Positions 43,768 through 52,629 of a stretch of DNA of 64,000 nucleotides are shown here, in pieces (positions within the stretch are counted from its first letter, which is position 1; each line of letters begins with the position of its first letter). The translations under genes and the position numbers were made by a program. Source of the stretch: an uncultured Nioella sp. (GTDB taxonomy: Bacteria; Pseudomonadota; Alphaproteobacteria; Rhodobacterales; Rhodobacteraceae); NCBI GenBank assembly GCA_947498125.1, contig CANMJH010000001.1, forward strand, positions 1,612,001 through 1,676,000. The letters are read 5' to 3'. The notes below the pieces were generated by a model that worked only from the letters and a program-made list of their open reading frames with translations, was not told where the DNA came from and searched no databases.

Positions 43768-43797
43768 CCGCCCGGTTCACAATTGAGCCGGGCGGTT
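43768..43797 (+). terminator. hairpin after mcd
   Basis: CCGCCCGG (43768-43775) pairs perfectly with CCGGGCGG (43788-43795), 12-base loop. Only TT follows, so it is an imperfect intrinsic terminator, though it lies 25 bp after the mcd stop. It may serve both mcd and the convergent small gene. Confidence 0.55.
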
Positions 43798-43808
43798 CCC
43801 GTTTGGGC

Positions 43809-44078
43809 TTATGACCGGCAAGGGCGGACGTCGACGCGTCCATCAGCACGTTTATAGGCGCATTCACCGGTTTGGTTGTTTCTGGCTACTTCCGCGCCAA
43901 TAGCAGCACCGGCAAGTGTCAAACCAACGGCCCAGCCTGCATTGGCATCAACCAATTCTGACAATCCAAAACCCAAAAGAGCCCCGGTTGCGGCCCCGCC
44001 ATAAAGCTGTTCTTGCGGCGTGCACGTGGCTCCGGCCAGCGCCATAACACAGACTGAAATTGCTAAATATTTCTTCAT
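43809..44078 (-). CDS. small exported glycine-zipper-type protein
   Basis: An 89-residue protein: N-terminal signal (MKKYLAISVCVMALAGATC), then a glycine/alanine-rich double-helix hairpin (YGGAATGALLGFGLSELVDANAGWAVGLTLAGAAIGAEVARN, about 26-66), resembling glycine-zipper 2TM envelope proteins, and a Cys-containing C-terminus (CAYKRADGRVDVRPCRS). The cysteine after ATC could be a lipid-anchor site, but the lipobox is non-canonical. GGAGG lies 8 bases before the ATG at 44078; the longer ORF from 44414 overlaps the divergent gene and is rejected. Function unknown. Confidence 0.7.
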   Translation of the reverse strand: MKKYLAISVCVMALAGATCTPQEQLYGGAATGALLGFGLSELVDANAGWAVGLTLAGAAIGAEVARNNQTGECAYKRADGRVDVRPCRS

Positions 44079-44207
44079 GTTGGTCGCCCTCCAAGGCAAT
44101 AATTCTTTAAGTGGCTCCGATAGCCTAGACCTTGCACGATGATGTGTCTTGATCTTGCGCTCGCTTGGCCTGACTCTGGCAGAACCTTGCCAAATCATGA
44201 GGCCGCC

Positions 44208-44603
44208 ATGCGCCTGCACCTGATCTGTTTGAGTTTGCTGATCCTTCCGCTGACCGCTTGTTTGAGGGATGAGACAATCTCGGCTTACGCTCCCGGGCTT
44301 TGGGTGCTGGAACGGCAAAATGGCAATCCAGCCGATACCGGGGTTACGCTTGAAATCGTCCAACGCGGGCAAATCAGCGGGCATGCGCAGTGCAACGGAT
44401 ATAACGCGGCGCAATTTGCGCCTTATCCATGGATCGATCTTGGCGAAATTGAAACCACGGGCCTGACCTGTCCCGTTTTGGAATCCGAAATGACATATCT
44501 GGCTCTTTTGGCCAGCATGACACTTGCCGAGGGATCAGGCCCGATCCTTATTCTAACGAACGACGCTGGAGAGACCTTGGAGTATGTCGCCTATCAACCC
44601 TAA
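44208..44603 (+). CDS. META-domain (HslJ-like) lipoprotein
   Basis: A 131-residue lipoprotein: signal peptide with lipobox LTAC (about 16-19). The rest is a META/HslJ-type beta domain: [19 protein letters not shown], the G-x-x-x-CN motif [18 protein letters not shown] (about 63-80) and a second conserved segment [22 protein letters not shown]. HslJ-type proteins help with novobiocin and heat tolerance; the role here is unknown. GAGG precedes the ATG. Its stop overlaps that of recO (CTAA at 44600-44603). Confidence 0.75.
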   Translation: MRLHLICLSLLILPLTACLRDETISAYAPGLWVLERQNGNPADTGVTLEIVQRGQISGHAQCNGYNAAQFAPYPWIDLGEIETTGLTCPVLESEMTYLALLASMTLAEGSGPILILTNDAGETLEYVAYQP

Positions 44604-45307
44604 CGCAGAGCTCGGTCTACAAATCGCTGCCGGGCGGCGGGCAAAGGCCGTTCACCCAGTGAGGGCGACAGATGATGCGCCAGAAAATGCCCCGTAACGA
44701 GGAACCCATCCGCCAGATCGCTTGCATCCGGGGTTTCTAAGCTGGCCGCCAAGGGCAAAAGGCGATGCGCATAGGTGCCTGCCCCCTCTGCCGTCACGGC
44801 TTTGCCCGTTTTTGGCGATATGTATTTCAGTCCGTCGGTTCGCCCTGTTACGGCACATTGCCCCAAATCCAACCCAAACCCCATCTCATCCAGCAAGGCC
44901 AATTCCCACCTAAGATAGGCCTGCGCCCACCGCGTTGCGCCAAGCGCATCCAAAAGCGCCTCAGTCCGCGCATAGAGCGCGCCATGCGCTTCACGTTCGG
45001 GTAGCGTGAAGGACAACAGCGCGCAAACCGCACTGAGGCCAGACAGAGCCAATGGATCGGACAGAGCTTCAGCAGCCCGCGATTTGATTAGTTCCACTTG
45101 ATAGGCGCCAAGGTGGTCTTCAAGACGTGCACGCCAGGCCAAATCCAATTGCGCGCCCGGCTGCAGCACCGGCGCCATACGCCGGCCGGTCCCGCCGCGG
45201 ACAACGCCGGCGTGGCGGCCATGATCAGGTGTAAACACCTCGATGATCGCGGCGCTTTCTCCATGCGGTCGCACGGCCAGCAATATTCCCTGATCGCGCC
45301 ATTCCAT
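44600..45307 (-). CDS. recO: DNA repair protein RecO
   Basis: RecO anneals single strands and helps load RecA with RecR/RecF. The 235-residue protein starts [34 protein letters not shown], the N-terminal OB fold, followed by the alpha-helical domain and [33 protein letters not shown], where the usual zinc cysteines are partly lost (one Cys visible). AGGAGG precedes the ATG at 45307. It lies in the typical lepB-rnc-era-recO neighbourhood. Confidence 0.93.
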   Translation of the reverse strand: MEWRDQGILLAVRPHGESAAIIEVFTPDHGRHAGVVRGGTGRRMAPVLQPGAQLDLAWRARLEDHLGAYQVELIKSRAAEALSDPLALSGLSAVCALLSFTLPEREAHGALYARTEALLDALGATRWAQAYLRWELALLDEMGFGLDLGQCAVTGRTDGLKYISPKTGKAVTAEGAGTYAHRLLPLAASLETPDASDLADGFLVTGHFLAHHLSPSLGERPLPAARQRFVDRALR

Positions 45308-45361
45308 CGAGACCCCTCCTAGACTGGCAGCAAAACGTGAAAATGCTGCGATGTGCAAGGC

Positions 45362-45691
45362 TCAGTCGGCAAGACCCTCTTCTTCGAGCAAATGACGGCC
45401 TTTTCGATCTTCGATTTCGATCACCCAAAGGTCAGGATCGAATTCACTTTGCTTCCGGACCGAGACATCGACAGTGGCCTCATCGCCTTCGGCCAGCAAG
45501 ACCCAAGCGCGTGCACCCGTCATCAGGTCAAAGCTGCGCTGAAAAAGCCGCGCGTTGCCGTCAAGTGTATTTAACTTAACCAAGACCGCGCCGCCCGTGT
45601 CATCGCCATGACGAGTCACAAACCCCGGAATATCTGCCCCGCGCAAGCGCGCCAGATAGGCGTGAACCCAGAAATCGGTGGTTAATCGCAT
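45362..45691 (-). CDS. DUF1491 family protein
   Basis: A 109-residue protein with the DUF1491 pattern: TTDFWVHAYLARLRGADIPGFVTRHGDDTGGAVLVKLN (about 4-41), a middle strand NARLFQRSFDLMTGARAWVLL, and the acidic C-terminus DLWVIEIEDRKGRHLLEE. It is restricted to alphaproteobacteria and of unknown function. It is 54 bp upstream of recO on the same strand and commonly sits between era and recO. Confidence 0.88.
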   Translation of the reverse strand: MRLTTDFWVHAYLARLRGADIPGFVTRHGDDTGGAVLVKLNTLDGNARLFQRSFDLMTGARAWVLLAEGDEATVDVSVRKQSEFDPDLWVIEIEDRKGRHLLEEEGLAD

Positions 45692-45778
45692 GACGCCAGC
45701 ACTTTCTTTGAACCCGGCGCGCGTCCCGCACGACCTATGGGCGTAACAGGATGTATTGGGATCGGGGGTGTCGTGTCC

Positions 45779-45973
45779 ATGAAGATATCAAAAGCCAGCT
45801 ATGGGTTCCTATTGGGATTGGCCATTGTCGCCATGGTTCGTTTCTTTGGCGGTGCGGAAAGTGCTTTTCTAACCGGTACGCTTTTCATCATCGAAATCGC
45901 CGCGATTTTTTCACTGGCGCGCGATTGGTGGCGATATCAGGACGACGTTACAACACGCCATTGGCGCGGTTAG
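45779..45973 (+). CDS. 64-residue membrane protein, unrecognised
   Basis: A small protein: MKISKASYGFLLGLAIVAMVRFFGG (first hydrophobic helix), AFLTGTLFIIEIAAIFSLARDWWRYQ (second), and a charged tail. Two transmembrane helices are likely. The ATG at 45779 follows GGGGG; a 14-residue extension to 45737 is possible. It is on the strand opposite era and DUF1491, and its stop overlaps the era stop (TTAG at 45970-45973). Function unknown. Confidence 0.55.
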   Translation: MKISKASYGFLLGLAIVAMVRFFGGAESAFLTGTLFIIEIAAIFSLARDWWRYQDDVTTRHWRG

Positions 45974-46875
45974 TTGCCATCCTTGAAATCCAACCCCATT
46001 TCGGAATAACGCTCGGCTTCTTCCAGCCAACCGGGACGCACTTTGACCTGCAGGAACAAGTGAACCCGGCGGCCAAGGAATTCTTCCAATTCAAGTCGGG
46101 ACGCTTGGCTGACAGACTTGATCGTCTCGCCCCGCTTGCCCAAAACAATGCCTTTGTGCCCATCGCGCGCCACATAAATCATCTGGTCAATACGCGTCGA
46201 CCCGTCTTTGCGGTCTTCCCAGTTTTCAGTCTCAACCGTCATTTGATACGGCAATTCTTGATGCAAGCGCAGCGTGAGCTTTTCGCGTGTCATCTCGGCC
46301 GCGATCATACGCATCGGCAGATCCGCAATCTGGTCTTCAGGGTAAAGCCATGGCCCCTCGGGCAGCGCGCCGGCCAACCAGTCGCGCAGGTCTTTCACGC
46401 CATGCCCTTTTTCGGCAGAGATCAGGAAGGTCCGCTCAAAAGGAAAAGCCTCGTTCATCTTTTCCGTCAGCGCCAAAAGCACCTCGGATTGGACACGGTC
46501 GATCTTGTTGATGGCCAGCGCAACACGGCGCCCATCAGCGCGATCAATCAGCCCGTCCAAAATGGCTTGCACGCCTTCGGTCAAACCTCGATGCGCCTCG
46601 ATCATCAAAACAACCAGATCAGCATCCGCAGCGCCCGTCCAAGCCGCCGCAACCATGGCGCGGTCCAATCGGCGGCGCGGGCGGAACAGGCCCGGCGTAT
46701 CTACAAAGACAATCTGTGCCTCGCCTTCCATCGCAACACCGCGGATGCGGGCGCGAGTGGTTTGCACCTTATGGGTGACGATCGACACCTTTGCCCCCAC
46801 CATTGCATTCAGCAAGGTGGATTTCCCGGCATTGGGTTCTCCGATCAGGGCTACAAAGCCCGCGCGCGTGGTCAT
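45970..46875 (-). CDS. era: GTPase Era
   Basis: Era is a GTPase that matures 16S rRNA and the 30S subunit. The 301-residue protein has G1 GEPNAGKST (about 12-20), G3 DTPG, G4 NKID and a C-terminal KH domain (GSTRIDQMIYVARDGHKGIVLGKRGETIKSVSQASR). An in-frame TTG two codons upstream (46881) exists, but the ATG at 46875 gives the standard start MTTRAGFVALIG. Rnc and Era are usually adjacent; here they are separated by an opposite-strand gene. Confidence 0.95.
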   Translation of the reverse strand: MTTRAGFVALIGEPNAGKSTLLNAMVGAKVSIVTHKVQTTRARIRGVAMEGEAQIVFVDTPGLFRPRRRLDRAMVAAAWTGAADADLVVLMIEAHRGLTEGVQAILDGLIDRADGRRVALAINKIDRVQSEVLLALTEKMNEAFPFERTFLISAEKGHGVKDLRDWLAGALPEGPWLYPEDQIADLPMRMIAAEMTREKLTLRLHQELPYQMTVETENWEDRKDGSTRIDQMIYVARDGHKGIVLGKRGETIKSVSQASRLELEEFLGRRVHLFLQVKVRPGWLEEAERYSEMGLDFKDGN

Positions 46876-47032
46876 CGTCAAGATTCTCCGTTCTGGCCAA
46901 GGCGCGATGTACCGCTATTCGGCGGCATTTGCCAGTTCTGTTCTAAACAACAAAAAGGCGGATTTTCGCGTTTTTGGGTAAGGCCCCTATGCAAAAGGAC
47001 CAAATTCCCCGGTTTCAGGATAAGGTTATCAT

Positions 47033-47635
47033 ATGAAGCTCCACCATGTCGCCTTAACGGCGAGCACATTCATCCTTGCCATGGCCGCCTTTTATTTTCG
47101 CACCGAGGTAGACCGCAACGTGCCCACGCCGGATCAGGCGTTGGGGTTTCTTGAAGTGATGTTTGAACAGAAAGTCAGGCTCAATAGCGGCGCGGCCTCG
47201 GTAGAGTTGATTGGACCTGATGGCTCGGCAGTGCACGGACATCCCAGCCTTCTAAGCAATGCCGAGGCCCTTGAATGCTCATCCGCAACCGCCGATTATA
47301 TCGATACCCGCGCCGGACGTTACTATGATAGCGATTACCTTTGCCTCTACCGGGTCTGGGGACCGGAAGATGTGGCATTCCACGTCGCTGCCTATATCAG
47401 CCGCTCAGAAGACCCGACATTGCGCTATCGCGTTGACGGGTATGGGTTTCGCTTGCTGGGCTCGAACGGCATCACCGAGCTTATGACCGGCCTCAACACA
47501 CAGATCGATGTTTTTGATGCGGAAGCACAAACCGCGCTTTGGGAACAATTGGAGCGGCTCGGTTTTGACGTGCCAGACGCACCGGGCGCGTCAGGCCAAC
47601 GCTCACCCTTTTCCGCAGCGCTGGACAATCTCTAA
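47033..47635 (+). CDS. 200-residue membrane-anchored protein, unrecognised
   Basis: The N-terminus MKLHHVALTASTFILAMAAFYF looks like a signal anchor or uncleaved signal. The rest (FEQKVRLNSGAASVELIGPDG, ECSSATADYIDTRAGRYYDSDYLCLYRVWG, VDGYGFRLLGSNGITELMTGLN) looks globular and exported, with two Cys that could form a disulfide. I recognise no family. The gene is on the opposite strand, between rnc (3-bp gap at its 3' end) and era (157 bp). The coding signal is good and no internal break is seen. Confidence 0.7.
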   Translation: MKLHHVALTASTFILAMAAFYFRTEVDRNVPTPDQALGFLEVMFEQKVRLNSGAASVELIGPDGSAVHGHPSLLSNAEALECSSATADYIDTRAGRYYDSDYLCLYRVWGPEDVAFHVAAYISRSEDPTLRYRVDGYGFRLLGSNGITELMTGLNTQIDVFDAEAQTALWEQLERLGFDVPDAPGASGQRSPFSAALDNL

Positions 47636-47638
47636 GGG

Positions 47639-48319
47639 CTAATTGCCAAGCTGCGACAGCAACGCCTTTGCCGCGGCTTGTTCTGCCTGACGTTTGGAAT
47701 TGGCTTCGGCCTGCGCCGTCTCGCCGCTGGCCATTCGTACTTCAACGATGAAAACCGGCGCGTGATCGGGGCCACTTCGGGCAACCTCGACATAGCTGGG
47801 GGGCGGCTGTTTGCGCCCCTGCGCCCATTCCTGCAATGCAGTTTTAGCATCCCGCGCGTCCGCTTCGACATTTTCGATGCGTTCGCTCCAGTGGCGTAAA
47901 ATCAAATTCCGCGCAGCATCATAGCCACCGTCCAAATAGACGGCTGCGATGACTGCTTCCATTGCATCGCCGAGCAACGCGTTCTTTCGGCGTCCACCGG
48001 TTTTCATCTCGGATTTCCCGAGCTTCAGCACAGCTCCAAGATCCATATCGCGTGCAACATCTGCGCAGGCTTCTTTGCGAACAAGCGCGTTAAAGCGTGG
48101 CGCAAGACGCCCTTCGGGCGCCTGCCTGTCCTGATCAAGCACAGCTTCGGCCATAACAAGACCCAAAACGCGGTCGCCCAAAAACTCCAGCCGTTGATTA
48201 TCGGGCCGAGTTTCCGAGCTAAGCGAACCATGCGTCAAGGCCCGGATCAGAAGATCAGGATTGGCGAACTCATGCCCAAGGCGTTCGCAAAACAGTATTA
48301 GATCACGCGAAAGCTTCAC
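47639..48319 (-). CDS. rnc: ribonuclease III
   Basis: RNase III cleaves double-stranded RNA such as rRNA precursors. The 226-residue protein has the catalytic signature [20 protein letters not shown] (about 42-61; the usual NERLEFLGDAVL has Gln and Arg variations), the second acidic site [18 protein letters not shown] (about 115-132), and a C-terminal dsRNA-binding domain ([21 protein letters not shown]...[11 protein letters not shown]). It overlaps lepB by 4 bp. Confidence 0.95.
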   Translation of the reverse strand: MKLSRDLILFCERLGHEFANPDLLIRALTHGSLSSETRPDNQRLEFLGDRVLGLVMAEAVLDQDRQAPEGRLAPRFNALVRKEACADVARDMDLGAVLKLGKSEMKTGGRRKNALLGDAMEAVIAAVYLDGGYDAARNLILRHWSERIENVEADARDAKTALQEWAQGRKQPPPSYVEVARSGPDHAPVFIVEVRMASGETAQAEANSKRQAEQAAAKALLSQLGN

Positions 48320-49101
48320 TCGACCGCCTGGAAAAACCTATCGCGGCGCCAAGTCCAGAAATAGGCCATGCGGTCGCCTGCGGATGAGAAGATTATCCGG
48401 TCTGCGCGGCCAATGATGTTCTCGTAGGGAACAAATCCGACACCACCAATGGAGCGCGGAAAGCGGCTGTCTTGGCTGTTATCACGGTTGTCGCCCATGA
48501 CGAAATAGTGGCCCTCGGGCACGGTAAAGACCGGGGTATTGTCAGCAAAACTATCGTCGGCGATGTTCAGAACCGAGTGCTGATGGCCATCCGGGAAAGT
48601 CTCAATAAAGCGGTCCTTCAAGCATTCCGCACCTTCGCCAACGGGCGAGTTGGAGCAGCGCGGACGGTTCGACACGGGGCCTTGCGGTTCGAAAATCTCT
48701 GAGAACGGATCCACTGGTTCCAGCGTCGCCGCTTCGCCGTTGATATAAAGAACGCCGTCGGTCATTTGAATTGTGTCGCCGGGCAGGCCGACAACCCGCT
48801 TAATGAAATCAGTGTTGTTTACCGGATGGCGGAAGACGACGACATCGCCGCGCTCAGGCTCGGATCCAAAGATACGGCCCGAAAACGGGCACATCGCGAA
48901 GGGGCAGGAATATTGCGAATAGCCATAGGCCATTTTGTTCACAAACAGGAAATCGCCGATAAGCAAAGTGTCTTTCATCGACCCGGAGGGGATCCAGAAA
49001 GGTTGGAAAAACAGGGTGCGGAACACGCCCGCGATCAATAGTGCATAAACCACCGTTTTGACGGTTTCCCAGATACCGTCTTTTTTGGCTTCTGCTGCCA
49101 T
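48316..49101 (-). CDS. lepB: signal peptidase I
   Basis: LepB cleaves Sec/Tat signal peptides at the periplasmic face. The 261-residue protein has one N-terminal helix (about 12-30), the catalytic Ser41 ([21 protein letters not shown]), the catalytic Lys101 ([15 protein letters not shown]), and the third family box [29 protein letters not shown]. All catalytic residues are intact. It overlaps rnc, keeping the conserved acpS-lepB-rnc order. Confidence 0.96.
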   Translation of the reverse strand: MAAEAKKDGIWETVKTVVYALLIAGVFRTLFFQPFWIPSGSMKDTLLIGDFLFVNKMAYGYSQYSCPFAMCPFSGRIFGSEPERGDVVVFRHPVNNTDFIKRVVGLPGDTIQMTDGVLYINGEAATLEPVDPFSEIFEPQGPVSNRPRCSNSPVGEGAECLKDRFIETFPDGHQHSVLNIADDSFADNTPVFTVPEGHYFVMGDNRDNSQDSRFPRSIGGVGFVPYENIIGRADRIIFSSAGDRMAYFWTWRRDRFFQAVE

Positions 49102-49167
49102 GTTCTTCGCCTCACGTATTTGCGTCTCTGCCCTGTTCGTTCCACATGAGCGCTGATGCGCCCAGAG

Positions 49168-49617
49168 TCAAGCAAGCGTGCGCCCCGGCGGCATCGGTGG
49201 CGCAGGTTGCCAGCCCGCATCTTCGGGCGCGGCATAGATCACCACAAAGGCCTGCGCCCAAGGGCGGTCATCGGTCAGGCTGACATGGATCACCGCCTCC
49301 ATACCTTGTGGAGTCATCTGATCCAAACGCTCACGCGCCCAGCCTGTGACATGCATTATTGGCTGGCCCGTTTGTAGGTTTGTCACCGCCATATCACGCC
49401 ACGCAATGCCCATACGCAGGCCGGTGCCCAACGCTTTGGAGCAGGCTTCCTTAGCGGCCCATCTTTTGGCGTAGCTGGCCGCCGGATTTTCAAAGCGATC
49501 CGAGCGCTTTTGCTCGATTTCTGTAAATACACGATTACGGAAGCGGTCGCCAAAGCGATCTAAAACACCTTCAATCCGTTCGATATTTGCAAGGTCAGTG
49601 CCAATACCAAGGATCAT
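49168..49617 (-). CDS. acpS: holo-[acyl-carrier-protein] synthase
   Basis: AcpS transfers 4'-phosphopantetheine to ACP. The 149-residue protein carries [16 protein letters not shown] with the Mg-binding Asp8, and [19 protein letters not shown] with the Glu of the second site (about 57). The ATG at 49617 overlaps the LysE-type gene stop (ATGA). A longer in-frame ORF from 50025 would be a fusion made only by reading through the LysE gene in another frame and is rejected. Confidence 0.95.
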   Translation of the reverse strand: MILGIGTDLANIERIEGVLDRFGDRFRNRVFTEIEQKRSDRFENPAASYAKRWAAKEACSKALGTGLRMGIAWRDMAVTNLQTGQPIMHVTGWARERLDQMTPQGMEAVIHVSLTDDRPWAQAFVVIYAAPEDAGWQPAPPMPPGRTLA

Positions 49618-50231
49618 GTCAGCCTCGCCGTCAGAATTTTCAGAGCCGCCGCGCCGAAGAGGACGGCGAAGACCGCCTCGAACCAGCGGCGCGCGGCGTT
49701 GTAGCGGCGGACAATACCCGCGCCGGAGAAAAGCACCCCATACCCGAGGAAAACTATGGCCGAAACGATTGAAAGGGCCAGAAACGTGCCAAGTAGCGTC
49801 GCAAGCGGCGCGCCGGGGGGGACAACGATTGCAAAGATTGCGCCCCATGCAAGGATGGCCTTGGGATTGGTGATATGGACCAAGAACCCCCGCCGAAAAT
49901 GCCCGCCCTCTTTTGACGAAGCGACGGTTAGACTTGGCTTTACAGAAAGGGCGGAGCGCACGGATTTCAGCGCCAGATAGAGAAGATAGGCAGCCCCGAT
50001 ATAGCGCACGACCTCGGCGATCCATGCATTAGCCAGCATAAGAGCGCTCATTCCCAACATCGCGGCCAGCCCCCATGCGGCAGATCCACACAGAACGCCC
50101 GCACCGGTCAAAACGCCAGCTCTACGCCCCTGCCCCATGGCAGCGCCCGCAATGGTCAGCGTTGCAGGTCCGGGGCTACCGCCCGCCATCCCCCACGCCA
50201 ATAGAAGGGCGCAAAACTCAACTGCACTCAC
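49614..50231 (-). CDS. LysE/RhtB family exporter
   Basis: A 205-residue inner-membrane protein with about five or six helices. LysE landmarks: [27 protein letters not shown] (about 13-39, the PGP motif) and [22 protein letters not shown] (about 115-136, the NPKA motif). The substrate is unknown; the family exports amino acids or homoserine lactones. The start is GTG, overlapping the stop of the preceding gene (GTGA), and it ends on the acpS start. Confidence 0.88.
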   Translation of the reverse strand: MSAVEFCALLLAWGMAGGSPGPATLTIAGAAMGQGRRAGVLTGAGVLCGSAAWGLAAMLGMSALMLANAWIAEVVRYIGAAYLLYLALKSVRSALSVKPSLTVASSKEGGHFRRGFLVHITNPKAILAWGAIFAIVVPPGAPLATLLGTFLALSIVSAIVFLGYGVLFSGAGIVRRYNAARRWFEAVFAVLFGAAALKILTARLT

Positions 50232-50716
50232 TTTGCCTGCTCCGGTGCACTAGGCTCGGTCACTTCAGCAGATTGCCCATAGGCTGTAACCATGCCCGTT
50301 GCTTGATTCACGATAACAGTCAAACCACCCGGCATCTGACCGGTGGAAACTGGATCATAGGATGTGGTGGGGATATGAATAGAAAGGCCCTGTGATGGAT
50401 CATAAGTCGCGGAAATCGCGCCCATATCGAGCCAGCCAAAACCAGAATTGCCAGAATAAGACACTAAAGAACATGCCGGGAAAGGCTCATCCGGGAAGGG
50501 ATGGATGACCATCAGATGGTATGAGGCCGCGGCTGGTTCGCCGACATCCAACGCAATCACACGAATGTCGCCATTAGCATAGCTGCGGATAGTTTCTTCA
50601 TAGGGCGGATAGGTGTTGCGCGCGTTCGCCTCAAATGTATCGCAAGACCGCAGCTCTTGCGCGCCAGCGGGCAGGCTGAACATTGCAGCCGCGCCAAATG
50701 TTGTCAGTAGTTTCAT
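50228..50716 (-). CDS. 162-residue exported protein, unrecognised
   Basis: A signal peptide is clear (MKLLTTFGAAAMFSLPAGAQE, about 1-20). The mature protein is soluble and beta-rich in appearance (IRVIALDVGEPAAASYHLMVIHPFPDEPFPACSLVSYSGNSGFGWLDMGAISATYDPSQGL), with two cysteines and a Glu/Pro-rich tail. I recognise no family. It sits in the rpoZ-to-lepB operon between an unnamed four-helix protein and the LysE-type gene, overlapping the latter, so it is probably co-expressed. Confidence 0.75.
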   Translation of the reverse strand: MKLLTTFGAAAMFSLPAGAQELRSCDTFEANARNTYPPYEETIRSYANGDIRVIALDVGEPAAASYHLMVIHPFPDEPFPACSLVSYSGNSGFGWLDMGAISATYDPSQGLSIHIPTTSYDPVSTGQMPGGLTVIVNQATGMVTAYGQSAEVTEPSAPEQAK

Positions 50717-50737
50717 GGCCGTTCCCCTTTTTTGGGT

Positions 50738-51169
50738 TTACGATCCGCGCCGACGGGCCGCCGCGCGTTCGTTTCGAATGCCAATCGTATAGAAAAACCA
50801 ATTCGTCACCAGCCATAGGAAACAAAAAAGCAAAACCCCGCCGATAACCCGGCCCGGCTGCTCGCCAATCGCTGCGATGATCTGGGGCTGAGCCTGCAAA
50901 AGGAACCCGGCCAGAAGGATAAAAAGGCCAAGCGCAAGGCCGGTCATAATGGCCGCTGCCTTCCATGCTTCTATTCTTGTTGGGTTCTGGGCCGTCGCGC
51001 GGGCATGGGCCCGCCCTTCAATCATTGCGGCCACAACAGCAGGAACCAGTGGCGTCCAAACAGTGCCAAAGCTGGATTGGAACACGCTGCTGATCGCAAA
51101 AATCACGATTGAGATCGCGATCATAGCAAGGCCAAAGACCAGAATGTAGCGACTAGGTTTTATGGTCAT
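50738..51169 (-). CDS. four-helix membrane protein, ABZJ_00895-like
   Basis: A 143-residue protein with four predicted hydrophobic helices (about 8-28, 32-50, 68-93, 108-130) and a basic C-terminus ([12 protein letters not shown]). [28 protein letters not shown] between helices 2 and 3 resembles small ABZJ_00895-type proteins, but I hold that assignment loosely. It overlaps pdxJ by 4 bp. Function unknown. Confidence 0.65.
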   Translation of the reverse strand: MTIKPSRYILVFGLAMIAISIVIFAISSVFQSSFGTVWTPLVPAVVAAMIEGRAHARATAQNPTRIEAWKAAAIMTGLALGLFILLAGFLLQAQPQIIAAIGEQPGRVIGGVLLFCFLWLVTNWFFYTIGIRNERAAARRRGS

Positions 51170-51909
51170 TTTCTGGCTTCCTGAATGAGGCGCTGCATTT
51201 CATGTATGGCGGGTGTGAGGCCCAGAAAAATTGCCTCGCCAATCAGGAAATGCCCGATATTGAGTTCTTTTACTTCTGGGAACGCGGCCACCGGGGCCAC
51301 GGTTTCATAGGTCAATCCGTGGCCTGCATGCACTTCTAGCCCAAGCGAATGGGCGTAGGTAGACATGCCTGCCAACGCGGTTAGCTCTGCGTCGCGATCT
51401 GCGAAACGCCCTTCCGCATGGGCATCGCAATAGGCGCCTGTGTGAAGTTCAATCACTTCGGCGCCAATGCGGTTGGCCGCATCAATCTGGGCGCGATCTG
51501 CGGCAATGAAAATCGACACACGGCACCCGGCATCGCGCAGTGGCGCAATGAAATGCGCAAGGCGGTTTTCGTCTCGGGCGACATCCAGCCCGCCCTCGGT
51601 CGTCCGCTCTTCGCGCTTTTCCGGCACAAGGCAAACGGCATGCGGTTGGTGCTTTAGCGCGATGGCTTGCATCTCATCTGTTGCCGCCATCTCGAAGTTT
51701 AGCGGAACAGTCAGCGCCGCCATCAGGCGCTCGATATCCTCATCCGAGATGTGCCGGCGATCCTCGCGCAAATGCGCCGTGATGCCATCGGCCCCGGCCT
51801 CTTCTGCCAATAATGCGGCACGGACCGGATCAGGCACTGCGCCGCCGCGTGCGTTACGAACAGTGGCAACGTGGTCAATATTTACGCCAAGGCGGGGAAA
51901 ATCAGACAT
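51166..51909 (-). CDS. pdxJ: pyridoxine 5'-phosphate synthase
   Basis: PdxJ condenses 1-deoxyxylulose-5-phosphate with 3-amino-2-oxopropyl phosphate to make pyridoxine 5'-phosphate. The 247-residue TIM barrel shows [23 protein letters not shown] (about 7-29, including His and Arg of the active site), [21 protein letters not shown] (about 38-58), [17 protein letters not shown] and [10 protein letters not shown]. It lies between the DUF2062 gene and a small membrane protein gene. Confidence 0.96.
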   Translation of the reverse strand: MSDFPRLGVNIDHVATVRNARGGAVPDPVRAALLAEEAGADGITAHLREDRRHISDEDIERLMAALTVPLNFEMAATDEMQAIALKHQPHAVCLVPEKREERTTEGGLDVARDENRLAHFIAPLRDAGCRVSIFIAADRAQIDAANRIGAEVIELHTGAYCDAHAEGRFADRDAELTALAGMSTYAHSLGLEVHAGHGLTYETVAPVAAFPEVKELNIGHFLIGEAIFLGLTPAIHEMQRLIQEARK

Positions 51910-51939
51910 CGTAAAGGCTCCTTTGCAGGCCGTTTGGAT

Positions 51940-52596
51940 TTATTCGGCGCCGCCCTCTTTTGGAGCCTCTTCAGCGGCGGCCTGATTTTTCAGTTTTTCC
52001 ATCTTTGCCTGCAATTTGGCAAGCCGCCGTTTTTGAAAACTTCGGATGACCGGAACAGATAGGTAATAGGTAATGCTCGCGAAAATCAGTCCGGGAATGA
52101 TCGAGCCGACCATAAACGGGTAAAAAACTTCGCTGTAGAACTCGTGCAACTGGTGCCAATGCGCCCGTTCTTCGCTGAACATCGCTAGAAAATTATGTTG
52201 CAAATCGCGCCACGCGCCCGCGAACGCATTGAAAATATTACCTTCCGCGCCACCGGGATCGGTTCCCAAAAGGAAATGACCGGTGTGCAGTGAAATCAGG
52301 GCGAAAGGCAGATAAGTCAGCGGATTGCCAAAGAAGGTCGCCAGCAAAGCCGCCAGCATATTTCCCCGCATCAACCGCGCAAGGAAAGCCGCAAGAAGAA
52401 AATGCAGGCCGAAAAACGGCGTGAACACCGTGAACGCCCCGGCGAAAATGCCCCGTGCAATGGATTCGGGGGTGCCGGGCAAGCGGTGGACACGCAAACG
52501 CAGGTACTGAATCGCCCGACTCCACCCGCCGCGCGGGTAAAAGAGCGTTCGAAAGAACTCAAGCCAGGTTCTAGGATCTCTGCGTTTAAACACCAT
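51940..52596 (-). CDS. DUF2062 domain membrane protein
   Basis: A 218-residue inner-membrane protein. The DUF2062 core includes RGGWSRAIQYLRLRVHRLPGTPESIARGIFAGAFTVFTPFFGLHFLLAAFLARLMRGN (about 22-79) and ATFFGNPLTYLPFALISLHTGHFLLG (about 86-111). The C-terminus is a charged, probably coiled segment (KRRLAKLQAKMEKLKNQAAAEE). Function unknown; the neighbourhood with rel and pdxJ is common in Rhodobacterales. Confidence 0.88.
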   Translation of the reverse strand: MVFKRRDPRTWLEFFRTLFYPRGGWSRAIQYLRLRVHRLPGTPESIARGIFAGAFTVFTPFFGLHFLLAAFLARLMRGNMLAALLATFFGNPLTYLPFALISLHTGHFLLGTDPGGAEGNIFNAFAGAWRDLQHNFLAMFSEERAHWHQLHEFYSEVFYPFMVGSIIPGLIFASITYYLSVPVIRSFQKRRLAKLQAKMEKLKNQAAAEEAPKEGGAE

Positions 52597-52629
52597 CGGG
52601 TGCCAGATCCTCCAGTTTTTGGGGCCGCG

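Noticed and set aside
45751-47154. 467-residue plus-strand ORF across the era region
   Set aside because: It is antisense to era, with no recognisable domain; era has full motifs on the other strand.
49618-50025. N-terminal extension of acpS (fusion-like 285-residue ORF)
   Set aside because: The added segment is LysE-gene DNA read in another frame; AcpS homology starts at 49617.
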